Positions 1 through 6,846 of a stretch of 9,035 nucleotides of DNA are shown piece by piece. The first letter of the stretch is position 1, and each line of letters opens with the position of its first letter. The DNA is from Flavipsychrobacter stenotrophus. GTDB taxonomy: Bacteria > Bacteroidota > Bacteroidia > Chitinophagales > Chitinophagaceae. A program made the position numbers and the translations under genes. The notes under the pieces were generated by a model. The model searched no databases and was not told where the DNA came from. It saw nothing but the letters and a program-made list of their open reading frames with translations. The stretch spans positions 1 through 9,035 of the forward strand of contig CANCOG010000179.1 of NCBI GenBank assembly GCA_947379685.1, written 5' to 3'.

Positions 1-1464
1 CGTATGGCCTGTATCGAGCCCCTGCACATAATACATTCCCTTTACAGTGATGGTAAAGTTGCGGCAAGGTTGATAACGTATAATCCCTATTGATTTCACA
101 AAACCTGCACCCAATGGATCGGCCAGTGGTTGGTTATAATTGGTATAATTATCCAGCGTATCTTGCGAAGTGTAGGTATAAGGGCGAACTGCGTCAATTT
201 CACCTTGAAGATCCAGGTTCTTTATACCCAGGGCATCGAAATATTTGGCACCAGCCTGTATACCCCATTTATTGCCATACCAGCCCTTATTGCTGAAAAA
301 CTCCGAGGACCTGAACTCGTTGAGCATAATTTGTCCGTAAAACTGCAAGTGTTTGGCAACAATTGCCTTCCCGTAAAATCCAAGTAAAGATTTATCGCCC
401 CCTCCGTTAAAACCGTTAAGTGACAACGTAAATGCAACGGGGTTGAGATAGGAAATTTCATACACATTAGGTCGGTCGAATACTACACTTTCGAAGAAAC
501 CGATATTGAGCCAGCGGGTTGCATTCATTGAAATAGAATGCATTGTTGTAAATTTATGCGGATAAACCGTATCGCCTCCCTTCTTAAATTGACCAGTCAA
601 TTCCATGTAAATGGTCTCATAATTGATCTTCCATACCCTTGCACGTAACTTCAGGAAGGGAGTATTTGACGAAAAATCGCTGAGGAAGAGACTGCTTACA
701 CCATCACCCACAAACTGCTTTCCAGAACCAAAGGTGATGTTCACCTTATCCTTGATTGCCGCAAAATCGATATAGCCACTTGCAGTTATGTAACCAAAAC
801 TACCGTTTCGCCCTTTTGGAGCGAGCTGATAATCTGCCCCAGGCAAACCAATACGGCCATTGTCTCTCTCTGTATAATTATAAACATAAGCGGGCAATTT
901 TTCAGTAACATCCGTCAACGTGGTATAAAACCCGATTTTCTTGCCAATCCATCCCCTCAGCTCCATATCATTGGCTTTATAAAGCAATGAACTCGAAGTG
1001 CCTTTTACTACCGGGTCATTATGCTCAGCAGTAGACATTATATTGAGTACAGGATTGATAGCCACAAAAAAGTCCTTGGTTTTTATAAAAGCCATATTAT
1101 ACTGATTCTTATAAAAGGTATTGAACCACGGGTGCTTAGATGGAATCTCCGCGTTTTCCTGAGAAGACCACTCGCCATTCTCCGAAGTTAACTGGCGCAT
1201 ATTATACAAGTCTATTCGGCTATAGCTGGAACTATCAGTAGAATCAATCATACCTGCCACCAGCTTATCGATATATTGAGCCGCGTTCTTTCTCGACTCT
1301 CCTTTATCGTTTAAACGCAGGCTATCTGACAGCCTGCCTCTGCGAGTCTCTAATCTATCCAGCAGCAAATAATCATCGGACCCGATAGGCAGGTAGGTAT
1401 TTTGGGCAATGCTACAAAGGGAAAAGAGGACAAAAGTTAAAACTAAGCAGGCTTTTTTATGCAT
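1..1464 (-). CDS. RemB/Wzi-like outer-membrane beta-barrel protein, 3' end beyond window
   Basis: Reading the minus strand from the ATG at 1464 gives 488 uninterrupted codons to the window edge, so the C-terminus is missing. Residues 1-20 are a signal peptide (basic HKK, then a hydrophobic core, cleavage probably before Q21). The body is rich in alternating aromatic/polar strands typical of outer-membrane barrels. Segments recognisable from the Wzi capsule-assembly/RemB gliding family are SGKQFVGDGVSSLFLSD (about 247-263), GFFESVVFDRP (322-332), YLNPVAF (339-345), YGQIMLNEF (376-384) and NQPLADPLGAG (444-454). Wzi proteins anchor capsule at the cell surface in Proteobacteria; RemB is an outer-membrane protein linked to gliding in Flavobacterium. 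Which role applies here cannot be told. An in-frame TGA at 1477-1479 upstream leaves 1464 as the only ATG start. It is divergent from pyrC and has its own promoter. The family is usually somewhat longer, so perhaps 50-80 residues are missing. Coding call is firm; the RemB label is family-level. Confidence 0.83.
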   Translation of the reverse strand, partial: MHKKACLVLTFVLFSLCSIAQNTYLPIGSDDYLLLDRLETRRGRLSDSLRLNDKGESRKNAAQYIDKLVAGMIDSTDSSSYSRIDLYNMRQLTSENGEWSSQENAEIPSKHPWFNTFYKNQYNMAFIKTKDFFVAINPVLNIMSTAEHNDPVVKGTSSSLLYKANDMELRGWIGKKIGFYTTLTDVTEKLPAYVYNYTERDNGRIGLPGADYQLAPKGRNGSFGYITASGYIDFAAIKDKVNITFGSGKQFVGDGVSSLFLSDFSSNTPFLKLRARVWKINYETIYMELTGQFKKGGDTVYPHKFTTMHSISMNATRWLNIGFFESVVFDRPNVYEISYLNPVAFTLSLNGFNGGGDKSLLGFYGKAIVAKHLQFYGQIMLNEFRSSEFFSNKGWYGNKWGIQAGAKYFDALGIKNLDLQGEIDAVRPYTYTSQDTLDNYTNYNQPLADPLGAGFVKSIGIIRYQPCRNFTITVKGMYYVQGLDTGHT

Positions 1465-1473
1465 AAAGGCGAA

Positions 1474-1500
1474 TTGTCAGATATGTTAATGGTAAATTTG
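1474..1500 (+). promoter_or_regulatory. Predicted Bacteroidota-type promoter for pyrC
   Basis: TTG at 1474-1476 is followed after 16 nt by TAAATTTG at 1493-1500, a full match to TAnnTTTG. The predicted transcript starts around 1506 and leaves about 36 nt before the ATG at 1543. The in-frame ATGs at 1459, 1483 and 1489 would lie upstream of the transcript start, which supports 1543 as the real start codon. Confidence 0.55.
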
Positions 1501-1504
1501 CAAA

Positions 1505-1533
1505 CAAAAATAAGCTTTTTGTTAAAGGCGCAA
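1505..1533 (-). promoter_or_regulatory. Predicted Bacteroidota-type promoter for the RemB/Wzi-like gene
   Basis: Read on the minus strand, TTG at 1533-1531 is followed after 18 nt by TATTTTTG at 1512-1505, a full match to the TAnnTTTG -7 box used by the Bacteroidota primary sigma factor. Transcription would start near 1499, giving a leader of about 35 nt to the ATG at 1464. It overlaps the oppositely oriented pyrC promoter. Confidence 0.55.
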
Positions 1534-1542
1534 TGCAATAAT

Positions 1543-2877
1543 ATGAACGCGATACTGATAAAAAATATCAATGTGGTCAATGAAGGCCAATGTACCATTT
1601 CCGATGTGTGGGTAAAAGATGGCATTATCGAAAAGATTGCCGGCGACATTCAGCCCTCCGGGAATTACCGGGAAATAAACGGTGAAGGTTTGCATTTGCT
1701 GCCGGGAGTTATCGACGACCAGGTGCATTTTCGCGAACCAGGCCTTACACATAAAGCCAACATAGGCACTGAAGCAGCAGCGGCTGTTGCCGGAGGTGTT
1801 ACCTCCTTTATGGAAATGCCCAACACGAACCCTCCGGCCATCACCCAACAATTGCTGGAAGACAAATATGCCATTGGCGCAGCGACATCGGTAGCCAATT
1901 ATTCCTTCTTCATGGGCGTATCTAATACCAATGCCGATGAAGCGCTGCGCACCAATGCTAAGAAAGATATTGTTTGTGGTATAAAAATATTCATGGGTTC
2001 CAGTACAGGTGATATGCTCGTTGATAACTACCTCACGCTCAGCAAAATATTCTCAGAATCTGAAGTGTTAATAGCCACTCATTGCGAGAATGAAGGCATT
2101 ATAACTGCCAATAAGGCCAAGTACCCCGATGCAGCGGATGCATCATTCCATCCGCTCATCCGCAATGAAGAAGCTTGTTTTGAAAGCTCCTTTTCTGCGG
2201 TTCAACTTGCCAAGAAGTACAACACAAGGTTACATATTTTGCATATCTCGACTGCAAAAGAGTTGCAGCTATTCACTAATTTCTTCCCGCTTACTGAAAA
2301 ACGGATCACATCGGAAGTATGTGTACACCACCTGCACTTTACGGCCGATGATTACGGGCAATACGGTAACCTGATAAAATGCAACCCCGCTATTAAAGCC
2401 AAGGAAAATAAGGCAGCACTTTGGGAGGCCTTACTCGACGACCGCCTGGACATTATTGCCACCGACCACGCCCCACATACCTGGGAAGAAAAGCAACTGC
2501 CTTATCAGCAAGCCCCTTCCGGTGTACCCCTGGTACAACATTCGCTTCCACTGATGTTACAATATGTAAGTGAAGGAAAAATATCGATTGAAAAAATGGT
2601 TGAAAAAATGTGCCATGCTCCAGCACAGTGTTTCCAGATATCGAAACGCGGTTATATAAGGGAAGGCTATTTCGCTGATCTGGTTTTGGTGAAATTGAAT
2701 AAACCGTATAATGTAACCAAGGGGAATATTCTGTATAAATGCGGCTGGTCTCCGTTCGAAGGACACACCTTCCCTTCAACAATCGAAACCACAATTGTAA
2801 ATGGCAATGTCGTTTATGAAAATGGTGTCGTAAATAACACAATTAAAGGTGCGAGATTGCTGTTTGAAAGGGGGTAA
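1543..2877 (+). CDS. pyrC: Dihydroorotase (Bacteroidota type)
   Basis: 444 residues from the chosen start. Dihydroorotase interconverts N-carbamoyl-aspartate and dihydroorotate, the third step of pyrimidine synthesis in the cytoplasm. It is an amidohydrolase TIM barrel with metal ligands. Visible motifs are IDDQVHFREPG (57-67), GGVTSFMEMPNTNPP (84-98), GIKIFMGSSTGDML (146-159), ATHCENE (178-184), LHILHIST (230-237), NPAIK (281-285) and IATDHAPH (305-312). Candidate ligands are H62, K148 (likely carbamylated, by analogy with hydantoinases), H180, H234 and D308. The usual HxH is QxH here (Q60). I recall the same DDQVHFREPG in the Porphyromonas gingivalis homologue, so this is probably a lineage feature. 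The frame is open back to 1459, but homologues begin with a strand like MNAILIKN and the promoter lies at 1474-1500. Divergent from the RemB/Wzi-like gene. Identification is secure. Confidence 0.95.
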   Translation: MNAILIKNINVVNEGQCTISDVWVKDGIIEKIAGDIQPSGNYREINGEGLHLLPGVIDDQVHFREPGLTHKANIGTEAAAAVAGGVTSFMEMPNTNPPAITQQLLEDKYAIGAATSVANYSFFMGVSNTNADEALRTNAKKDIVCGIKIFMGSSTGDMLVDNYLTLSKIFSESEVLIATHCENEGIITANKAKYPDAADASFHPLIRNEEACFESSFSAVQLAKKYNTRLHILHISTAKELQLFTNFFPLTEKRITSEVCVHHLHFTADDYGQYGNLIKCNPAIKAKENKAALWEALLDDRLDIIATDHAPHTWEEKQLPYQQAPSGVPLVQHSLPLMLQYVSEGKISIEKMVEKMCHAPAQCFQISKRGYIREGYFADLVLVKLNKPYNVTKGNILYKCGWSPFEGHTFPSTIETTIVNGNVVYENGVVNNTIKGARLLFERG

Positions 2878-2889
2878 CCCACGGTTATC

Positions 2890-3018
2890 ATGGGAATGCC
2901 AGCGTTTGTGCTTGGATTCGAAAAATTATTAGTTATTCCTTTCTTTATAAATGATCGCGACAAGGAAGAAATAGAGCACCTGAACCGGGCATTAATTCCG
3001 AGCCTGAATGAGAATTAA
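2890..3018 (+). CDS. Possible 42-residue small protein
   Basis: ATG at 2890 opens a 42-codon frame ending in TAA at 3016-3018, starting 12 bp after the pyrC stop and so potentially on the same transcript. The first 20 or so residues are hydrophobic (MGMPAFVLGFEKLLVIPFFI); the rest is charged (NDRDKEEIEHLNRALIPSLNEN). It could be a small membrane-anchored peptide, the remnant of a lost gene, or chance. I recognise no family and no ribosome binding site is evident. A second ATG lies at 2896. Confidence 0.27.
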   Translation: MGMPAFVLGFEKLLVIPFFINDRDKEEIEHLNRALIPSLNEN

Positions 3019-3033
3019 TATTGGTATTAGTGG

Positions 3034-3069
3034 AAAGGTCACCGCATTTTATTACTTTTCGCGGTCTTT
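3034..3069 (+). terminator. Weak inverted repeat, possible terminator after the pyrC unit
   Basis: AAAG (3034-3037) and ACCGC (3041-3045) pair with GCGGT (3061-3065) and CTTT (3066-3069), with a 3-nt bulge and a 15-nt AT-rich loop. No clean T-run follows. It lies between the end of the pyrC transcript region and the lipoprotein gene at 3086, where a terminator would be expected, but the stem is imperfect. Confidence 0.25.
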
Positions 3070-3085
3070 AACTGAAAGTTGAATA

Positions 3086-3634
3086 ATGTACAAGATCACC
3101 GCTGTAATTATATGCTTGATTACCTTTTGGTCTTGTAGTAACCGGACGGAACACATTGAAGAATTAAACTACTATTCGGTGATCAATTCGAATATGGGCA
3201 ACCTTTTGGGGGAACCAGACAGCATTCTTTCCCAAATGATCGACTTTGAAGATTCGGCGCTGATCAATGGGCTCCCTGAAGAAAATACGATGATGTCCAA
3301 TATGCTCAGCGCTGAACTCGTAAATACTACCAAAGATCTTAGCCGTAAAATAGACTCGATCAAAGTACTTGCAGACATAAATGACGATCTCAACCTTAAG
3401 ATAAAAGCAATAATACTACTACAGGACATGAAAACCATGCACGAGCATAGTTTTCTGCGCATCCTCAGGCAACTAAAACCCAACCCTGACCTAACCGATA
3501 CATCGGAGGTTCATGCTATGCGCCAGCTGCTACCCAAACTCCTGACAGAACAACATTCGTTCGAAAATGACCTCCGGCTCTTTCGAGAAAAACATAATAT
3601 TACTGATGAAGAGGTGAGTAAATTGATGAAGTGA
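3086..3634 (+). CDS. Small putative lipoprotein, alpha-helical, function unknown
   Basis: 182 residues. The N-terminus MYKITAVIICLITFWSCSN has a lysine, a hydrophobic core and a cysteine at position 17 preceded by serine, consistent with a lipoprotein signal peptide. The F-W-S-C lipobox is not ideal because a bulky residue sits at -3. The mature part is mostly predicted helix, rich in Leu, Asp, Glu, Lys, Met and Ser, with a stretch around 80-120 (DLSRKIDSIKVLADINDDL and following) and a leucine-rich C-terminal helix pair (about 140-180). No catalytic motif is visible and I do not recognise the family. It probably acts in the periplasm, tethered to a membrane. It is separated from the pyrC region by about 67 bp after the small ORF, and its stop lies 5 bp from the stop of the convergent asparaginase gene. 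A DUF4296-type lipoprotein, which can sit near dihydroorotase in Bacteroidota, was considered, but length and sequence do not fit. Confidence 0.72.
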   Translation: MYKITAVIICLITFWSCSNRTEHIEELNYYSVINSNMGNLLGEPDSILSQMIDFEDSALINGLPEENTMMSNMLSAELVNTTKDLSRKIDSIKVLADINDDLNLKIKAIILLQDMKTMHEHSFLRILRQLKPNPDLTDTSEVHAMRQLLPKLLTEQHSFENDLRLFREKHNITDEEVSKLMK

Positions 3635-3639
3635 TCCCT

Positions 3640-4563
3640 CTACCCATAAATCAAAACCTCACACTTCCCCTCACTATCCTTACACGCCCGGTACATACCA
3701 TCACTGTTAAAGGACATTTCAATGTTGCCGTCTTTATCGATGGCAATAAGACCACCTTCTCCACCTATTTTTACAAGTTTATCCTTAACTACCAGATCGC
3801 AGGCGTCCTTTAGCGAAAGTCCTTTGTAGTCTATCAGGCAGGAAATATCATAGGCTACTACTGAGCGAATAAATAATTCACCCACACCTGTGCAGGATAT
3901 AGCGCAGGTATTGTTATTGGCATAAGTGCCTGCACCAATAACCGGACTGTCACCAATTCTGCCAAATTTTTTATTGGTAAGGCCACCGGTACTGGTTGAT
4001 GCCGCCAAATCGCCATGCTGATCGAGGGCAACAGCACCAACTGTCCCGAATTTCTTATCTGTGTGGTCTAGCTGGACCACGTCATCCTTCATTGCTTGTT
4101 GCCATTGCTGATAACGTTGTTCCGTAAAGAAGTAATCTTCGTCTTCCATTGCCATTCCCTGGCTTTTTGCAAAATCTTCGGCACCCTTACCGGCAAGCAT
4201 CACATGCCCGCTATGCTCCATTACTGCCCTGGCTACATGAACCGGGTTTTTCACGTGACTGATGCCACAAACTGCACCGGCTTCTAGTGTTTTACCGTTC
4301 ATAATAGCTGCATCCATCTCATGTTGCCCTGTGTTACTGAACACCGCACCCTTCCCTGCATTGAACAACGGAAAATCTTCAAGGCTGGCAACGGCTGCCT
4401 CAACGGCATCCAGTGCACTTCCCCCGGCTTCAAGAATACTATACCCGGCATTGAGCGCGTTGTTCAACCCCTGTTCGTACTGTTCCTGCAATTGAGGTGT
4501 CATTGTACTTCTTAAAATAGTGCCTGCTCCGCCATGAATGGCAATTCCAAATTTGTTGCTCAT
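3640..4563 (-). CDS. Isoaspartyl peptidase / plant-type L-asparaginase (IaaA-like Ntn hydrolase)
   Basis: 307 residues, close to full length for the family. These enzymes cleave isoaspartyl dipeptides and L-asparagine. The precursor self-cleaves before a threonine that becomes the N-terminal nucleophile of the beta subunit. Motifs seen: AIHGGAG at 8-14, FNAGKGAV (67-74) with EMDAAIM (82-88), and KFGTVGAVALD (171-181) with the nucleophile T174. STSTGG (190-195), GRIGDSP with R202 and D205, and TGVGE (225-229) form the substrate pocket, matching the ATSTGG, R/D and TGxGE elements of E. coli IaaA. Self-processing should give subunits of 173 and 134 residues. There is no signal peptide, so it is probably cytoplasmic and used in peptide or asparagine breakdown. 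It stands alone, convergent with the lipoprotein gene and divergent from the cluster that starts at 4780. All key residues are present, so it should be active. Confidence 0.95.
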   Translation of the reverse strand: MSNKFGIAIHGGAGTILRSTMTPQLQEQYEQGLNNALNAGYSILEAGGSALDAVEAAVASLEDFPLFNAGKGAVFSNTGQHEMDAAIMNGKTLEAGAVCGISHVKNPVHVARAVMEHSGHVMLAGKGAEDFAKSQGMAMEDEDYFFTEQRYQQWQQAMKDDVVQLDHTDKKFGTVGAVALDQHGDLAASTSTGGLTNKKFGRIGDSPVIGAGTYANNNTCAISCTGVGELFIRSVVAYDISCLIDYKGLSLKDACDLVVKDKLVKIGGEGGLIAIDKDGNIEMSFNSDGMYRACKDSEGKCEVLIYG

Positions 4564-4614
4564 AGTTTACGATTGTAACCAGCTGCAAAGCAACTAAAAA
4601 GAACCATACCATCC

Positions 4615-4643
4615 CAAGATTAGAATTGAGTTAGAAATATCAA
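4615..4643 (-). promoter_or_regulatory. Candidate promoter for the isoaspartyl peptidase gene
   Basis: On the minus strand, TTG at 4643-4641 is followed after 18 nt by TAATCTTG at 4622-4615, one mismatch from TAnnTTTG. Spacing matches the better promoter at 1505-1533. The leader to the ATG at 4563 would be about 45 nt. Confidence 0.35.
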
Positions 4644-4678
4644 CATTTTTTCGAGAAAAATGACAGGGCAATACAGAA

Positions 4679-4711
4679 TTGTTTTTCAGTTAACGCTGGC
4701 TTCATAATTTG
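4679..4711 (+). promoter_or_regulatory. Candidate promoter of the 4780-8984 envelope gene cluster
   Basis: TTG at 4679-4681 is followed after 22 nt by ATAATTTG at 4704-4711, a near match to TAnnTTTG (TAATTTG is one base short of the full spacing). Two copies of GTTAACG (4689-4695 and 4711-4717) flank the box exactly 22 bp apart, which may mark an operator. The rest of the 216-bp divergent interval 4564-4779 holds nothing else I can name. Confidence 0.33.
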
Positions 4712-4779
4712 TTAACGTCCTAAAAGCACCTTTGCCTCCTTTAAAGTACATCCCTCAAGCTTTTTAGCTATCTACATCG

Positions 4780-5538
4780 ATGACAGGTAATGCAATAACC
4801 ATATTAAAATTCCCTGTAGCATTGGCCGTGTTATGCCTCCTGTTTGCGTTTACACATAATCATAGCGCCAAAGCGCATTCCAGGATAAAATCATACCATC
4901 ACAAGACATTAAAACATATCCCGGAACCCTCTGACATTGCCTTTGATAAGTCGACGAATCACTTGTTCATCGTGAGCGATCATGGAAAACTATTTGAATG
5001 TGACACTACGGGAACCATTATCAGGAAAGCACTGATTGAGGGTGACGATTTTGAAGGTGTTGAAATAAAGGACAGCTTCATTTATGTATCTGATGAAACC
5101 CCAAGGAAGGTGTATAAGTATCTTAAAGCCGATCTGTCGCTTGTAAATATATACCCAGTCAGTTGGGGTGGTGCCATGAATAAAGCCTACGAATCAATAA
5201 CATGGAATCAATCAAAAAAATGTTTTGTACTTGTAGGGGAGCAACCGGCGATAATTGTTGAGTTCGACGAATCATTTAAAGAACTAGCCAGGCACCCCTT
5301 TAAGGAGGCAAGCTGCGTTTCAGGGGCAAGGTGGTATAATGGAAAATTGTACTTGCTGAATAGCATGGACGCTTGTATTTATACCTGCGATCCCATCACC
5401 TACGAAGTGCAGGAATCCTATACCGTAAACATGCTCAACCCAGAAGGCATTGCTTTTGACGACGCCGGAAAAATGCTACTGGTATCTGATGATGCCCAGG
5501 CGTTACATTATTTTAACAAATTAAAAACTGCTCAGTAA
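4780..5538 (+). CDS. SdiA-regulated (YjiK-type) beta-propeller protein, exported
   Basis: 252 residues. The N-terminus has a lysine at 10, a hydrophobic core (about 11-24) and a likely cleavage site near SAKAH (29-33), so the protein is probably exported to the periplasm or surface. After this come at least five propeller-like repeats: EPSDIAFD...FIVSDHG (49-69), FEGVEIKDSFIYVSDE (91-106), YESITWN...FVLVGE (137-154), SGARWYNGKLYLLNS (181-195) and PEGIAFDDAGKMLLVSDD (221-238). This is the pattern of the SdiA-regulated domain family, whose E. coli member is YjiK. The biochemical role of the family is not settled; ligand or calcium binding is plausible, and no catalytic triad is seen. It is the first gene of a probable operon: the porin gene starts 3 bp after its stop, so the two are very likely co-transcribed and may work together at the outer membrane. 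Confidence 0.85.
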   Translation: MTGNAITILKFPVALAVLCLLFAFTHNHSAKAHSRIKSYHHKTLKHIPEPSDIAFDKSTNHLFIVSDHGKLFECDTTGTIIRKALIEGDDFEGVEIKDSFIYVSDETPRKVYKYLKADLSLVNIYPVSWGGAMNKAYESITWNQSKKCFVLVGEQPAIIVEFDESFKELARHPFKEASCVSGARWYNGKLYLLNSMDACIYTCDPITYEVQESYTVNMLNPEGIAFDDAGKMLLVSDDAQALHYFNKLKTAQ

Positions 5539-5541
5539 ACA

Positions 5542-6813
5542 ATGAAAAAACAATTACTCTTACTTGCTGCCGGAACAATTTTGTGCGCGTCCGCTCAGGC
5601 CCAATATTCCGAATTCGGGGGCGATAATAGTAACGATGTAGCCAGCAAATTCACGCTTAGTTCCGATAATAATTTACTGGAAATTGGCGGACGTGTTTCA
5701 GGTTATTACGAAAACCGTTTCCTGAAAAACGGGCAGGAAAACAAAAAGCACAATGGTTTTGCTTTTAAAGACATTGACCTCGATTTTTATGGGAAGACCT
5801 CTGGCAAATTTGAATATGAGGTTCAATTGAGTACGCTGGACATAGTATCGGCTGCGGCGGTTGCAAATACGTTGAGCAGTCCGGTTGCGCAAACCGGATC
5901 TAACTACAACCCCAACCCTTACAACCCGGGTTTCAAGGCTGCCTATCTTCAATACAAAGGGTGGCCGGTGCATATAAAATTCGGCTACGACAAGCTTCCC
6001 TACTCACAGGGGTCCATCAGTGATGTATGGAGAACACCAAACTGGAGCCATGCCAACCTTATTGGCGGAGATTTCTTTTCCCGTCGTGATATTGGCGTTA
6101 CCCTGAACTCCAGAGTATGGAAAAACCGCATCAACCTGTATGCCGGTGCTTACTCAGGACTGGGTGAAACCTTCTTCGAATATGGTGGTGATGCCAGTGG
6201 AAAATTTGAATACATTGGTCGTGCGGAGTTTTGCTGGCCAGGCAAAATGAAATATTCTATTGTAGACGGTGATATTGCCCAGAAGCCAACATTCCGCGTT
6301 GCAGTAAATGCCCGTTATATGGATAAGACGCAACCAGCAGGCCGTTCAGTTTACGCCGACATACCTGATGCGCCGGGGCCATATGGCACTAAAATGCTTG
6401 ACGGCAAACGCCTGGCCTATGGTGCCGATGCCATTATTAAATACAGGGGCCTCTCAGCAACACTCGAAGGGCACATTATTGATTTGAAACCAACAAACGC
6501 ATCCGACGCTTTATATTATGGTACCCCGGCTTCCTTCAATAAAGGTGAGGTAAAGGCTGGCGGAATTGTTACCGGTGTCAATTATAATTGGAAGAAATTA
6601 AAATCGGTAATTTCTATTAACTATGAAAGCTTCAACGCCAACGACTTGATTGATGGGCACGAAGAGTGGTTATATATCGGGTACGCATATACAGTTGGTG
6701 GTTTTAACTCCGTGATTAAGGCCGAATACTATATTCCTATGAAGGAAGATGTTAACCTCGATCCATTAAAGTACTCTGCACAATTGCGTATTGGCTATCA
6801 GGTTGTGTTTTAA
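5542..6813 (+). CDS. Outer-membrane porin, porin O/P (phosphate-selective-like) family
   Basis: 423 residues. A classic signal peptide (MKKQLLLLAAGTILCASAQA, then Q21) precedes a barrel made of alternating strands. Recognisable segments are LEIGGRVSGYYENRF (46-60), FAFKDIDLDFYGKTSGKFEYEVQLS (73-97), KAAYLQYKGWPVHIKFGYDKLPYS (132-155), the SRRDIGVTLNS strand (180-190) and a terminal strand ending YQVVF, with the C-terminal phenylalanine needed for barrel assembly. Strand order and the FGYDKLPYS segment resemble the porin O/P family, named for the phosphate and polyphosphate porins OprP and OprO of Pseudomonas. Bacteroidota members are numerous and their substrates are mostly unknown, so phosphate is only a guess; the arginine/lysine ladder of OprP cannot be confirmed by eye. 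It is tightly linked to the upstream propeller gene (3 bp) and to the lipoprotein gene (33 bp). Confidence 0.85.
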   Translation: MKKQLLLLAAGTILCASAQAQYSEFGGDNSNDVASKFTLSSDNNLLEIGGRVSGYYENRFLKNGQENKKHNGFAFKDIDLDFYGKTSGKFEYEVQLSTLDIVSAAAVANTLSSPVAQTGSNYNPNPYNPGFKAAYLQYKGWPVHIKFGYDKLPYSQGSISDVWRTPNWSHANLIGGDFFSRRDIGVTLNSRVWKNRINLYAGAYSGLGETFFEYGGDASGKFEYIGRAEFCWPGKMKYSIVDGDIAQKPTFRVAVNARYMDKTQPAGRSVYADIPDAPGPYGTKMLDGKRLAYGADAIIKYRGLSATLEGHIIDLKPTNASDALYYGTPASFNKGEVKAGGIVTGVNYNWKKLKSVISINYESFNANDLIDGHEEWLYIGYAYTVGGFNSVIKAEYYIPMKEDVNLDPLKYSAQLRIGYQVVF

Positions 6814-6825
6814 TTAATTAGCTTT

Positions 6826-6846
6826 TAAAAAAAAGAAAAACGAACA
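6826..6846 (+). promoter_or_regulatory. A-rich translation leader of the lipoprotein gene
   Basis: The last 21 bases before the ATG at 6847 are almost all A with no Shine-Dalgarno sequence. Bacteroidota commonly initiate from unstructured A-rich leaders instead of a GGAGG motif, so this probably serves as the translation signal for the third gene of the operon. Confidence 0.35.

Noticed and set aside
90..467. Short plus- and minus-strand frames in the first 470 bases
   Set aside because: They lie in other frames of the continuous 488-codon RemB/Wzi-like gene, whose translated sequence is clearly the protein.
1459..1542. N-terminal extension of pyrC from ATG 1459
   Set aside because: It overlaps the predicted promoter and the start of the divergent gene, and homologous enzymes begin at the strand starting MNAILIKN (1543).
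2453..2842. 129-codon minus-strand frame inside pyrC
   Set aside because: It is antisense to a well-conserved enzyme and has no recognisable domain or independent start signal.
3053..3060. TACTTTTC as a promoter box for the lipoprotein gene at 3086
   Set aside because: It differs from TAnnTTTG at the last base and has no TTG element at a suitable distance; it also sits inside the loop of the weak inverted repeat.
3086..3634. DUF4296-type lipoprotein associated with dihydroorotase
   Set aside because: The protein is longer than that family and lacks its characteristic N-terminal helix pattern after the lipid cysteine.
4645..4661. ATTTTT/AAAAAT inverted repeat in the divergent interval
   Set aside because: The stem is only 6 AT pairs, likely chance in AT-rich intergenic DNA, and lies upstream of both genes, where a terminator makes no sense.
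4660..4787. ATGACAGG occurring at 4660 and at the propeller gene start 4780, with a 15-codon frame from 4660
   Set aside because: The shared 8-mer is short and the first copy leads only to a 15-residue frame with no leader-peptide features.
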